The position numbers and the translations under genes are program-made. A DNA stretch of 63,497 nt, taken from the NCBI GenBank assembly GCA_033763655.1, contig JANRKD010000022.1, positions 1 to 63,497 of the forward strand. Direction: 5' to 3'. The stretch comes from QFOX01 sp033763655. GTDB lineage: Bacteria; Pseudomonadota; Alphaproteobacteria; Rickettsiales; UBA3002. The notes under the pieces were generated by a model, which was not told where the DNA came from, did not search any database, and was given only the letters and a program-made list of their open reading frames with translations. This document shows, piece by piece, positions 48,962 to 57,576 of this stretch (position 1 is its first letter; each line of letters starts with the position of its first letter).

Positions 48962-50308
48962 ATGCGTCACGGCTCAGGGTTTTGGTTATTTGTTTTTATG
49001 GCGGCAGGCGCTTTTGCGCCGGGAGCGCGTGCGGGCAGTTTCGAGGAAGCTCTCGCCAGCGCCTATACCACCAACCCGCGCATCAAGGTCGAGCGCCAGC
49101 GGCTTGAGGCGACGGACGAAGGGGTGGCGCAGGCGCTCTCCGGTTTCCGCCCGACTATCACCGCCAACTACAACAACAGCGGCCAGAAAACCACGTTCAA
49201 CAATGCCGCCAGCAACAAGGGCAATTCCGAAATCCAGCAATTGCGGCTCGAACAGCCGCTGTTTCGTGGCGGCGGCACTTGGGCGTCCTATCAAAGTGCG
49301 CTGCAGCGGATTAAATCCGGGCAGTATGATGTGTCGGCGGTGGAGCAACGGGTGCTGCTCGACAGCGTGACGGCCTACATGAACGTGGTCGAGCTGAGTG
49401 CGATTCTCGATTTATCGCGCAACAATGCCGAAGTGTTAGCCGAGCAGATGAACGCCGCGCGCGCCCGCTTCGAGGTGGGGGAGGTGACCCGTACCGACGT
49501 CGCGCAGGCGCAGGCCCGCTTGTCGGATGCTACATCGCAGGTCACCACCGCCGAGGGCAACCTGCTCAGCGCCATGGCCACCTACGAGCGCACCATCGGC
49601 GTGCGCCCGCACGGCACGCTCGCGGTGCCCGACCGCCTGCCCGACCTGCCGCCTTCGCTCGAGGCGGCGCTCGAACGCGCCCACGCCGCCAACCCGCAAT
49701 TGCTGGCGGCGATTCACAATGCCAAAGCCTCGGATTACGACGTGCGTACCAATCAGTCGGTGCTGCTGCCGCGGGTGAATCTGGTCGGCAGCCTCAGCCG
49801 CCAGACAGGCACCGGTGCTGCCGGCACCAGCGATTTCGATCAGGACCGCATCGGGGTCGAGGTGGCGATTCCGCTCTATCAGGCGGGGGCCGAATGGTCG
49901 CGCGTGCGTGAGGCCAAGGCGCTCGCCCGCCAGCGCGCCCATGAAAGCATCGACCGCCGTCAGGGGGTCGATGAGGCAGTGACGCAAAGCTGGGAACAGC
50001 TCGAAAGTGCCATCGCCAACATCACCACCCGCAACGACCAGATTCAGGCAGCGAGCCTCGCGCTCGAAGGGGTGAAGCAGGAGCAGCAGTTCGGCGCGCG
50101 CACCGTGCTCGATGTGCTCGACGCCGAGCAGGAGTTATTTGCCGCACGCACCAACCTTGTGCGCGCCCAGCGCGACCGCATCGTCGCGGCTTATAACGTC
50201 GCCTTCACGCTCGGGCTGCTCACGCCCGCGCAGCTTGGCCTGAAGGTCGAGGACTACCAGCCGCAGGCCCATGCCGACGAAGTACACTGGCAGCCCATCG
50301 GGTTTTAG
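48962..50308 (+). CDS. TolC-family outer-membrane efflux/secretion protein
   Basis: 448 residues. A signal peptide (WLFVFMAAGAFAPGARA) is followed by the duplicated OEP structure: SFEEALASAYTTNPRIKVER at the start and long coiled-coil helices (LEATDEGVAQALSGFRPTI; EVLAEQMNAARARFEVGEVT, with RFEVGEVTRTDVAQAQARLS the typical groove). QFGARTVLDVLDAEQELFAA is the second hallmark near the C-terminus. Trimers form a channel through outer membrane and periplasm for type I secretion or RND pumps. No inner-membrane partner is adjacent. The ribosome site AAGGGATGCC precedes ATG 48962. Confidence 0.92.
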   Translation: MRHGSGFWLFVFMAAGAFAPGARAGSFEEALASAYTTNPRIKVERQRLEATDEGVAQALSGFRPTITANYNNSGQKTTFNNAASNKGNSEIQQLRLEQPLFRGGGTWASYQSALQRIKSGQYDVSAVEQRVLLDSVTAYMNVVELSAILDLSRNNAEVLAEQMNAARARFEVGEVTRTDVAQAQARLSDATSQVTTAEGNLLSAMATYERTIGVRPHGTLAVPDRLPDLPPSLEAALERAHAANPQLLAAIHNAKASDYDVRTNQSVLLPRVNLVGSLSRQTGTGAAGTSDFDQDRIGVEVAIPLYQAGAEWSRVREAKALARQRAHESIDRRQGVDEAVTQSWEQLESAIANITTRNDQIQAASLALEGVKQEQQFGARTVLDVLDAEQELFAARTNLVRAQRDRIVAAYNVAFTLGLLTPAQLGLKVEDYQPQAHADEVHWQPIGF

Positions 50309-50479
50309 GCGCACGCTGCGAAACCATACACAGCCTTTATCGCCCGTTTAAGCCGCCGCAATCGCAACAAATCAGCAACGCTGCGCACGCGCTATCGGCA
50401 TGCCCATGCACAGCCGTGGAAAAATCCTTGCGCACTGGGTTGCCCGTAGCGTAACGTGTGCGAAGATAAGGGAGTTTAG

Positions 50480-51136
50480 ATGGCCGAGCCTTCCAAAGAA
50501 TCCGATCAGTCGATGGAGGACATCCTTCAATCGATCAAGCGCATCATCGCGGATGATGGCGAGGCCGCGCCGACCGCTGCCGGATCGGATGTGCTGGAGC
50601 TGACCGAACTGCTCGCCGAGGATGCCGCGCCACCCGCCGCCACTCCTGAACCCGCCCCGGCACCTGCGCCTGCTCCGGTAGCCGCCCCTGCGAAAACCGC
50701 GCAGGATGATATTGATGCGCTGTTCAACGCTGCGCCCGCTGCGCCGGAACCCATCGCCGCACCTGCCCCTGCAAAAACCGCGCAGGACGATATCGACGCG
50801 TTGTTTAATGCGCCGCCGAGTGCGCCCGAGCCGACACCGGCCCCGGCCCCCGCTCCGGTTGCAGCGGCACCTGCCGAGCCCGCACCCGCGTTGGTGGCGG
50901 AACAGATTATGTCGGATTCGACTCTCGCGGCCTCAGTTTCAGCGCTCACCGCGCTTACCCACAAGCCCGGGCCGGTGGGCGCTCCTGCCGGCCCCGCGCT
51001 GCGTTCGGGGACGACCGTCGAGGATCTGGTGATCGAGGCATTAAAGCCGCTGCTCAGGGAATGGCTCGATGGGAATCTGCCCGCCCTGGTGCGCACGCTG
51101 GTCGAGCGCGAAATCCGCCGTCTGAGCGACCATTAG
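50480..51136 (+). CDS. PopZ-like (DUF2497) protein with duplicated QDDIDALFN motif
   Basis: 218 residues. The N-terminus SMEDILQSIKRIIADDGE and the C-terminus VEDLVIEALKPLLREWLDGN ... VEREIRRLSDH are the two conserved ends of the DUF2497/PopZ family, which forms polar hubs that tether the chromosome and recruit cell-cycle proteins in alphaproteobacteria. The middle is a Pro/Ala-rich disordered linker holding two copies of KTAQDDIDALFN (72-83 and 99-110), not found in Caulobacter PopZ as far as I know. The motif resembles the SQDEIDALLN tail of FliM that binds CheY. The gene is alone, with an ATG at 50480 after AGGGAG. Confidence 0.82.
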   Translation: MAEPSKESDQSMEDILQSIKRIIADDGEAAPTAAGSDVLELTELLAEDAAPPAATPEPAPAPAPAPVAAPAKTAQDDIDALFNAAPAAPEPIAAPAPAKTAQDDIDALFNAPPSAPEPTPAPAPAPVAAAPAEPAPALVAEQIMSDSTLAASVSALTALTHKPGPVGAPAGPALRSGTTVEDLVIEALKPLLREWLDGNLPALVRTLVEREIRRLSDH

Positions 51137-51546
51137 GCCACTGGCGAAGGAAGCTTCGAGAGTCGAGCGGTGAGAGTCGCGTGGTAAAAGGGGGTGCCAG
51201 TAGCCAGTAGCCAGCGAAGGAAGTGAAGCAAGCAAGGGGGAGTCGTTCCCTCTCCCGCCTGCTGGAGATGGCCGTGGTCGGGGCCTGATAGCCGACAGTT
51301 TACAGCCTCCAGTCCCAAGCGCCCACCCTCACCCCGACCCCACCTGTCACCCCGCATTTATTGCGGGGTCCACCTTAAAGATGGATGCCGTCATGAAAGA
51401 CGGCATGACACGGGAGGGCGTAATGGCTGGCGACTATCCGGCATTGTGGCGGGGACGGCACAACGTGATTATTTGTGAGGTTTGTAAAACCAATAAGCGC
51501 GTTTTCTAATGCAGCGCATGAGCGGATTGCGTTATTGATTTAACGC
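51137..51546. repeat. Mosaic repeat spacer after the popZ-like gene
   Basis: Contains, in order, a CGAGAGTCGAG block (51151-51182), GCCAGTA heptamers with GAAGGAAGTGAAG (51196-51236), a CTCTCCCGCCTGC-to-CCTCCAGTCCCAAGC block (about 51249-51320) that recurs at 61886-61960, and the palindrome pair at 51341-51409 nearly identical to 15519-15584. The last 130 bases look like ordinary upstream sequence. No gene is visible. Confidence 0.75.
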
Positions 51547-52407
51547 ATGAGATTCTGGCAACAAATTATTGAAAATCAATCAAAACGCCGCGCTTTAATC
51601 CTGCTTGCCGTGGGTGCGGTCTGCGAGCAGGCTTTTGCACAAACCCCCACGCCTTTGCCGCCTCCTTCGGGCAATCTTTTGCCGCTGCCGGGCCTGCCGG
51701 GCGCCGCGCCGACCCCATCGCTGCCATCGCTTTCCGCCGTGCCGTCGCTTGCGGCACTGCCAACAATTCCCGAGCCTTCATCCGCCCCGACGGCACCGCT
51801 TGCGACGGGGGAAGTACCCGCGCCTGCCAAGCTGCCTGAACTGAGCGTCATCACTGCCACGCCCGAGCCGCCCTCGCCCGAAGCGGCGCAGGTCGCAGCG
51901 GCGCAAAAGGCTTCCGGCGTGTTGCCTGCCCCGGCGGCGGAGGTTGCGGCGGCATTTCCGCAAGGATTGCCCGCCTTGCCATTGCCCGGTATCGCTCCGC
52001 CTGCGCCCCCGTTGCCGGGTGAAGCCGCCGTCGCGCTGCCCGAAGTGCAGGTCGAGCAGGCCGCCCAGGCATCGAAACCCAAAACCTGGATGGGGGCGCT
52101 GGCCCCTTCCATCATTCCGCCAAAAACCAATTTCCAGTATAAGCGCGCGGTACTGCCTGAGGTGATTTACCGCAGCAGCTACGACCCCGCCAATCGCCAT
52201 CTGCCGCAACGGGTGACGCGTGAGGATTACGAGAACCTTCTGTTTTCCAGTGTTGTCCGCAACGATGTCGAGGCGGCGCGCGCACTCCTGAACGCCGGCA
52301 CCGGGCTTGAAGTGACAAATGCGGCAGGCGAAACGCCGCTGGCCGTCGCCCGGCATGCAGGGGCAGTCGAGGTTGCAGCGTTATTGGTGGCGCGCGGCGC
52401 GCACTAA
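51547..52407 (+). CDS. Secreted proline-rich protein with a C-terminal ankyrin-like repeat
   Basis: 286 residues. A probable signal peptide (RALILLAVGAVCEQAFA|QT) is followed by about 150 residues of Pro/Ala/Leu-rich, likely extended sequence (LPLPGLPGAAPTPSLPSLSA). Then comes a folded C-terminal region: YRSSYDPANRHLPQRVTRED and two ankyrin-type helices (LLFSSVVRNDVEAARALLNA, AGETPLAVARHAGAVEVAAL). Probably periplasmic or envelope-attached; the partner is unknown. The start has no strong ribosome site. It precedes ilvD by about 92 bases. Confidence 0.65.
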   Translation: MRFWQQIIENQSKRRALILLAVGAVCEQAFAQTPTPLPPPSGNLLPLPGLPGAAPTPSLPSLSAVPSLAALPTIPEPSSAPTAPLATGEVPAPAKLPELSVITATPEPPSPEAAQVAAAQKASGVLPAPAAEVAAAFPQGLPALPLPGIAPPAPPLPGEAAVALPEVQVEQAAQASKPKTWMGALAPSIIPPKTNFQYKRAVLPEVIYRSSYDPANRHLPQRVTREDYENLLFSSVVRNDVEAARALLNAGTGLEVTNAAGETPLAVARHAGAVEVAALLVARGAH

Positions 52408-52499
52408 TACTCCTTCTGAGGCATTCTCCTGCGGTTCGCCGCTTGACCATCGCGAAGCCCTCGGGCATTGATGCGCTATCCCTTTACGAGAGCCGCCCC

Positions 52500-54221
52500 A
52501 TGACCAAAAAATTTGGAAAATCGACGCTTGTTTCCCGCCATGTGACACAAGGGGTCGCACGGGCACCGCACCGCAGCTACCTTTATGCGATGGGGCTGGG
52601 CGAAGCGCAGATCAACGCCCCGCTGGTCGGGGTGGCAACCACCTGGAACGAGGCGGCGCCCTGCAACATCACGCTGGCACGGCAGGCACAAATCGTAAAA
52701 AAAGGCGTGGCTGCGGCAGGCGGCACCCCGCGCGAGTTCACCACCATCACCGTGACAGATGGCATCGCCATGGGGCATCAAGGCATGAAAGCCTCGCTGG
52801 TCAGCCGCGAGGTGATCGCCGATTCGGTCGAGCTGACCATGCGCGGCCATTGCTACGATGCGCTGGTCGGCCTTGCGGGCTGCGATAAATCCCTCCCCGG
52901 GCTGATGATGGCGATGCTGCGCCTCAACGTGCCGAGCGTTTTTCTCTATGGCGGCAGCATCCTGCCGGGCAGGTATCAAGGGCGCGATGTGACGGTGGTC
53001 GATGTGTTTGAAGGCGTCGGCAAGGTCGATGCCGGGAAAATGAGCGAAGCCGAGCTGAAACAGCTCGAACAGGTGGCCTGTCCCTCAGGCGGCAGTTGCG
53101 GCGGCCAGTTCACCGCCAACACCATGGCCTGCGTCAGCGAGGCGATTGGCCTTGCCCTGCCCGGGTCGGCGGGCGCGCCTGCGCCCTATGAATCGCGCGA
53201 CCGCTTCGCCTTCGATGCCGGGGAAGCGGTGATGGCGCTCCTAAAGACCAAGCTCCGCCCACGGGATATTGTCACCCTGAAAGCGCTCGAAAACGCGGCG
53301 GCGGTGGTGGCGGCGACGGGTGGTTCCACCAATGGCGCGCTGCATTTGCCCGCCCTCGCGCATGAAGCGGGGATTGATTTTGATATGCACGCGGTGGGAA
53401 AAATCTTCAAGCGCACGCCCTACCTTGCCGACCTGATGCCTGGCGGGAAATATACGGCCAAGGATTTGTTTGCAGTCGGCGGGATTGAAGTGGTGATGAA
53501 AACCCTGCTTGATGGTGGTTTTCTGCACGGCGACTGCCTGACGGTGACGGGCAAAACCGTGGCCGAGAATCTCAAACATGTGCAGTTCCCCAAAGGGCAG
53601 GACGTAGTCTACCCTTATAGTAAGCCGATTCGCCGCGAAGGCGGGGTGGTGACGCTGAAAGGCAACCTCGCGCCTGAAGGAGCCATTGTGAAAGTCGCGG
53701 GCCTGAAGAAACTGACCTTCACCGGCCCGGCGCGGTGTTTTGATTCCGAGGAAGCGTGCTTCGCTGCGGTGAAAGCGAAGAAATACAAGGTGGGCGAGGT
53801 GCTGGTGATCCGCTACGAAGGCCCCAAAGGCGGTCCGGGCATGCGCGAAATGCTTTCGACCACCGCTGCGCTTTATGGGCAGGGTGTCGGCGATAAAGTG
53901 GCGCTGATTACGGATGGACGTTTTTCCGGCGGCACACGCGGCTTCTGCGTCGGCCATGTCGGGCCGGAGGCGGCGGTCGGTGGCCCGATCGGCTTGCTTA
54001 AGGACGGCGACCTGATTACGATTGATGCGAAAAAAGGCACCCTGCGCGTCGCGCTCAGCGATAAGGAAATCGCCGCCCGCCGCGCCAAATGGAAAGCCCG
54101 CAAAACCGACTACAACTCCGGCGCACTGTGGAAATACGCGCAGACCGTCGGTTCCGCCGAAAAGGGCGCCGTCACCCACCCCGGCGCTGCCGCCGAAACG
54201 CATGTGTTCGCGGATATTTAG
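52500..54221 (+). CDS. ilvD: Dihydroxy-acid dehydratase
   Basis: 573 residues from ATG 52500 (MTKKFGKSTLVSRH); the frame also allows 52443. It removes water from 2,3-dihydroxy acids in valine, leucine and isoleucine synthesis. Cluster ligands are the cysteines in APCNITLARQ, AGCDKSLPG and CPSGGSCGGQFTANTM. Substrate-side marks are TVTDGIAMGHQGMKASLVSR and the C-terminal LITDGRFSGGTRGFCVGHVG. It is full length and intact. No other ilv genes are adjacent. A repeat-filled gap follows. Confidence 0.95.
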   Translation: MTKKFGKSTLVSRHVTQGVARAPHRSYLYAMGLGEAQINAPLVGVATTWNEAAPCNITLARQAQIVKKGVAAAGGTPREFTTITVTDGIAMGHQGMKASLVSREVIADSVELTMRGHCYDALVGLAGCDKSLPGLMMAMLRLNVPSVFLYGGSILPGRYQGRDVTVVDVFEGVGKVDAGKMSEAELKQLEQVACPSGGSCGGQFTANTMACVSEAIGLALPGSAGAPAPYESRDRFAFDAGEAVMALLKTKLRPRDIVTLKALENAAAVVAATGGSTNGALHLPALAHEAGIDFDMHAVGKIFKRTPYLADLMPGGKYTAKDLFAVGGIEVVMKTLLDGGFLHGDCLTVTGKTVAENLKHVQFPKGQDVVYPYSKPIRREGGVVTLKGNLAPEGAIVKVAGLKKLTFTGPARCFDSEEACFAAVKAKKYKVGEVLVIRYEGPKGGPGMREMLSTTAALYGQGVGDKVALITDGRFSGGTRGFCVGHVGPEAAVGGPIGLLKDGDLITIDAKKGTLRVALSDKEIAARRAKWKARKTDYNSGALWKYAQTVGSAEKGAVTHPGAAAETHVFADI

Positions 54222-54435
54222 TAATGCAAAGCGGCGCGGCTGGGGGCGCCTCTCCCCCTGCGGGTGAGGCAGCGCTTAGCCGCAGCGGTGAGGGGGCTTC
54301 GAGTTGAGAGCATTTTCAGCGCTCCCTCATCCTAACCTTCTCCTGCAATGGGAGAAGGGGCGCCAACGGCACGGGTTGTTCCCCACCCAAGTTTTCGTAG
54401 TTGAACCATAGGCCATTGCCGCCTAAATCAAACCC
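54222..54435. repeat. Mosaic repeat spacer after ilvD
   Basis: TCTCCCCCTGCGGGTGAGG, CTTCGAGTTGAGAGC and CCTCATCCTAACCTTCTCC modules with nested hairpins (TTCTCCTGCAATGGGAGAA). They are similar to parts of the spacers at 12.86, 15.63 and 61.9 kb. No gene is seen. Confidence 0.6.
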
Positions 54436-55089
54436 ATGACCCACGAAACCAGACAACTTCTCCCGCCCGCGCTTGCTGAAGGTTATGGCAAGTTCCGCCA
54501 GTTCAAATATGCGCGGCAGGCCCAGCGCTACATGCGCCTCGCGGTTGAAAGCCAGAAGCCGCACACCATGGTCATCGCCTGCTGCGACAGCCGCGCGGCA
54601 CCCGAAACGATTTTCGATGCCTCGGCGGGCGAGCTGTTCGTGGTGCGCAACGTGGCCAACATCGTACCGCCTTATGCGCCCGATGGGCAGCGCCACTCCA
54701 CCTCCGCCGCACTGGAATTCGCGGTGCATTCCCTCGGGGTGAAGCATATTGTGGTGATGGGCCATGGCAAATGCGGCGGCATTCAGGCGGTGGTGAGCGA
54801 TATGAGCCCGCTCAGCAAAGGCGATTTCATCGGCAAATGGATGGCGGACGTAAAAGCGGTGGTCGATACGGTGGCCCTGCCCGAGGGCTGCTCCGACCAC
54901 GCGCGCCACACCATTGTCGAGCGCGCCTCGGTGGTGCAGTCGCTCGCCAACCTTGGCCAGTTTCCATGGGTCGCGCGTCTGGTCGAGGCCGGGGAACTTA
55001 CCCTCATCGGCGCCTGGTTCGACATCGCGCTTGGGGAACTGTATGTTGTCGATGCGGACAGTAGTGCGTGGGTGAAGGCCGGAGAGTAG
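54436..55089 (+). CDS. Beta-class carbonic anhydrase
   Basis: 217 residues. The zinc site is formed by the first Cys with Asp/Arg (IACCDSRAAPE) and by His and Cys in GHGKCGGIQAV. VVRNVANIVPPYAPDG is the usual substrate-pocket segment. It interconverts CO2 and bicarbonate in the cytoplasm, supplying bicarbonate for carboxylases. The C-terminus (LTLIGAWFDIALGELYVVDA) is complete. A strong terminator follows. The enzyme is intact and stands alone. Confidence 0.94.
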   Translation: MTHETRQLLPPALAEGYGKFRQFKYARQAQRYMRLAVESQKPHTMVIACCDSRAAPETIFDASAGELFVVRNVANIVPPYAPDGQRHSTSAALEFAVHSLGVKHIVVMGHGKCGGIQAVVSDMSPLSKGDFIGKWMADVKAVVDTVALPEGCSDHARHTIVERASVVQSLANLGQFPWVARLVEAGELTLIGAWFDIALGELYVVDADSSAWVKAGE

Positions 55090-55117
55090 GGCGCAGGCTG
55101 CACTCGTCAAAGTATAA

Positions 55118-55145
55118 AAAAGGGCGCCGCAGCGGGCGCCCTTTT
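55118..55145. terminator. Bidirectional terminator between carbonic anhydrase and ntrX
   Basis: AAAAGGGCGCC / GGCGCCCTTTT with a six-base loop. The U tract on the plus strand and the A tract mirrored on the other make it usable by both the carbonic anhydrase gene and the convergent ntrX gene. Confidence 0.85.
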
Positions 55146-55168
55146 CATTTTTCGTCCGGAAGTTCCCC

Positions 55169-56563
55169 TCAGGCCGCCTGTTTCTCATCGTTGCCGATGC
55201 CGAGCATTTTCAGCTTACGGTGCAGCGCCGAGCGTTCCATCCCCACGAAGTTGCTGGTTTTGGAGATGTTGCCACCGAAGCGGTTGATCTGCGCGGCGAG
55301 GTATTGCTTCTCGAACGTTTCGCGGGCCTCGCGCAGCGGCATGGACATAATGTCGTTGGAAAGCTCTGGCCGCAGCACGGTGATGTTGCTGTCAATCAGT
55401 TCCGGCGGCAGGGAATCGGCGGTGATTTCGCCATTCGCCCCGACCTGCGCCATGATAATCAGCCACTCCATGACGTTGCGCAACTGCCGCACATTGCCCG
55501 GCCAGTTATAGCTTTGCAGCACGGTCAGCGCATCCTCGCCCAGCGCCCGCGTTGCCATGCCCATCGCATCCGCCGCGCGTTTTAGGAAATGGGTCGAGAG
55601 GGCGGCGACATCGTCGCGGCGCTCGCGCAGGGTCGGCATGCGCAGCGGCACGACGTTGAGGCGGTAGTATAAATCCTCGCGGAAGCGCCCGGCGGCGATT
55701 TCTTCCTGCAGATCCTTGTTGGTAGCGGCGATCACCCGCACATCCACGCTGACGCGCCGGTTGCCGCGCACGCGCTCGAAGCTTTGCTCCTGCAGCGCGC
55801 GCAACAGGCGGCCCTGCGTTTCAAGCGGCATGTCGGCCACCTCGTCGATAAACAATGTGCCGCCATGGGCGCGCTCGAGCAGGCCGAGTTTCTCGGCGCC
55901 GCCGTTAGGGTTGGTGTCCTCGGTGCCGAACAGCTCCGCCTCGACCCGCGACGGGGTGAGCGCGGCGGCGTTGAGCACCACAAACGCAGCATGGCCGCGC
56001 ATCGAGCGGGTATGAATCAGGCGGGCCACCAGCTCCTTGCCGGTGCCAGGTGCGCCGGTGATGAGAATGCGCGAATTGGTCGGCGCCACTTTCTCGACCG
56101 TCTGGCGCACGGTGTTAATGGCTGCAGAACCGCCAATCAGCTCGCTTTCGTTGCTGCCGCGCTTTTTCAGCTCGACATTCTCGCTGCGCAGTTTCGCCGC
56201 CTCAAGTGCGCGCTTGACGATAATCAGCATCCGCTCGGCGCTGAACGGTTTTTCGATATAATCGTACGCGCCCATGCGAATGGCGGCGACGGCGGTTTCG
56301 ATATTGCCATGGCCGGAAATCATGATGACCGGCACATGCGGATATTTTTTCTGCACGATTTCGAGAATCCCCAGCCCATCCAGCTCCGACCCTTGCAACC
56401 AGATGTCCAGAATAATGGCAGCCGGCACGCGCTCGGCAATCGCTTTAAGCGCCCGATCCGAATTATTGGCGGTGCGTACGGCGTATTTTTCATCGGAGAG
56501 GATATCGGAGATGAGCGAGGAAATGTCGGCTTCATCATCAATGACGAGAATGTCTGCGGCCAT
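55169..56563 (-). CDS. ntrX: Nitrogen-regulation response regulator NtrX
   Basis: 464 residues. The receiver domain has acceptor D53 (AIILDIWLQG). A central AAA+ domain has Walker A GAPGTGKELVARLIH and Walker B GTLFIDEVADMP. The C-terminal Fis-type helix-turn-helix is ISKTSNFVGMERSALHRKLK. The GAFTGA loop that contacts sigma-54 is absent (AELFGTEDTNPNGG in its place), as in other NtrX proteins that work without sigma-54. It controls nitrogen, redox and envelope genes in alphaproteobacteria. The cognate kinase gene ntrY lies about 1 kb upstream, separated by an insert. Confidence 0.93.
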   Translation of the reverse strand: MAADILVIDDEADISSLISDILSDEKYAVRTANNSDRALKAIAERVPAAIILDIWLQGSELDGLGILEIVQKKYPHVPVIMISGHGNIETAVAAIRMGAYDYIEKPFSAERMLIIVKRALEAAKLRSENVELKKRGSNESELIGGSAAINTVRQTVEKVAPTNSRILITGAPGTGKELVARLIHTRSMRGHAAFVVLNAAALTPSRVEAELFGTEDTNPNGGAEKLGLLERAHGGTLFIDEVADMPLETQGRLLRALQEQSFERVRGNRRVSVDVRVIAATNKDLQEEIAAGRFREDLYYRLNVVPLRMPTLRERRDDVAALSTHFLKRAADAMGMATRALGEDALTVLQSYNWPGNVRQLRNVMEWLIIMAQVGANGEITADSLPPELIDSNITVLRPELSNDIMSMPLREARETFEKQYLAAQINRFGGNISKTSNFVGMERSALHRKLKMLGIGNDEKQAA

Positions 56564-56834
56564 GGAAGCAACCTTCTAGCGTTTGTTTTGGATGAACTTT
56601 TTTGCTTTGCAGAGCACGCTATATTTTTTGCTGTTGCCCAAAAGTTACTATGTGGCACGAATTTGTAAAGCTTTAATTATCGCCGCCGGTGGTTTTTCTT
56701 TGCAACACTATATCTGGTGGGCGGCGATTACTTGCCCGCGCCGCAAATACTAGCGCTATACACAAGGGTAATTATACTCCTTCTGAGTAATTTCCCTACC
56801 GTTTGCCGAGAGCCAATTTTTTGGAGAAGCAAGG

Positions 56835-56876
56835 GAAATTTCTTTCGAGTAGCCGCCACTACCCGAAAGAAATTTC
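56835..56876. repeat. Perfect inverted repeat in the ntrY-ntrX insert
   Basis: GAAATTTCTTTCG (56835-56847) and CGAAAGAAATTTC (56864-56876), with GTAG/CTAC further in. Upstream at 56775-56787 lies TACTCCTTCTGAG, which recurs at 52408-52420 before ilvD with similar flanks. The 56564-56979 gap otherwise holds no gene. Confidence 0.6.
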
Positions 56877-56979
56877 TCGCCGCTCATCGGGAAAATTCGC
56901 CTCGGCCCGAAGGGTTGCGGAGAGAATCTTCATGCAATCGTCACATTTCTTCTACTAGATTTTCTGCTACAGTGGTGAA

Positions 56980-57444
56980 ATGGAAAAGGATAAGGATAAG
57001 AATAAGACATCGATTCTGGAATACCGTGGTGATAGTCCGCGCTTGGCGGCGCTGAAATCATTCACGACGAGTACGGCGTTGTGGTTAGCCGGTTTTGTAG
57101 CGTTGGATGCGGCGATAGGCCGTGCCTTCGATAAGAACTTTTTCAAAAACAATCATTTTCCTTATTCAGGTAAGATTGGTTTCGGGATTAATATCGTATT
57201 GGCAACGTTTGGTGGCCTTTGGGATGCTAATGCTGCGTACAAGAAAGCCAGCGCTGCAGAAGGCCGGCACACAAAACTTGTTGCCGACAATATTGCCATG
57301 CGCGTGGCGGATGAAGTCGGCAAAGGAAAAATTGCCGATAGTTCGCTTGCGCTTGAGGAATCGAAAACGCCACCCTCGTATGTCGCGCGGCTCGAGACGG
57401 AAAAGGCCGCAGCGAACACGCAGGCCGCCCTCGCAAAATTGTAG
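56980..57444 (+). CDS. Orphan membrane-associated protein inserted between ntrY and ntrX
   Basis: 154 residues. A charged N-terminus is followed by two hydrophobic segments (STALWLAGFVALDAAIGRAF and KIGFGINIVLATFGGLWDA) and a helical, charged C-terminal tail ending LETEKAAANTQAALAKL. No family is recognised. It lies on the strand opposite to ntrX and ntrY and splits what is normally a compact operon. Codon use looks more AT-rich than the neighbours. No transposase or repeats typical of insertion sequences flank it, apart from the nearby inverted repeat. Confidence 0.6.
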   Translation: MEKDKDKNKTSILEYRGDSPRLAALKSFTTSTALWLAGFVALDAAIGRAFDKNFFKNNHFPYSGKIGFGINIVLATFGGLWDANAAYKKASAAEGRHTKLVADNIAMRVADEVGKGKIADSSLALEESKTPPSYVARLETEKAAANTQAALAKL

Positions 57445-57576
57445 CCCGTTCATAGCATTAACGTGATGGCATTGGCGGCACGGGTGTGGCCAAGATTCTG
57501 CCATGAACCTCCTCATCGCCAAATGCTCGCAATTGTGTGGCTCTGTTGCCGCCTTGCCTGAACGCCTGACAGGCGC

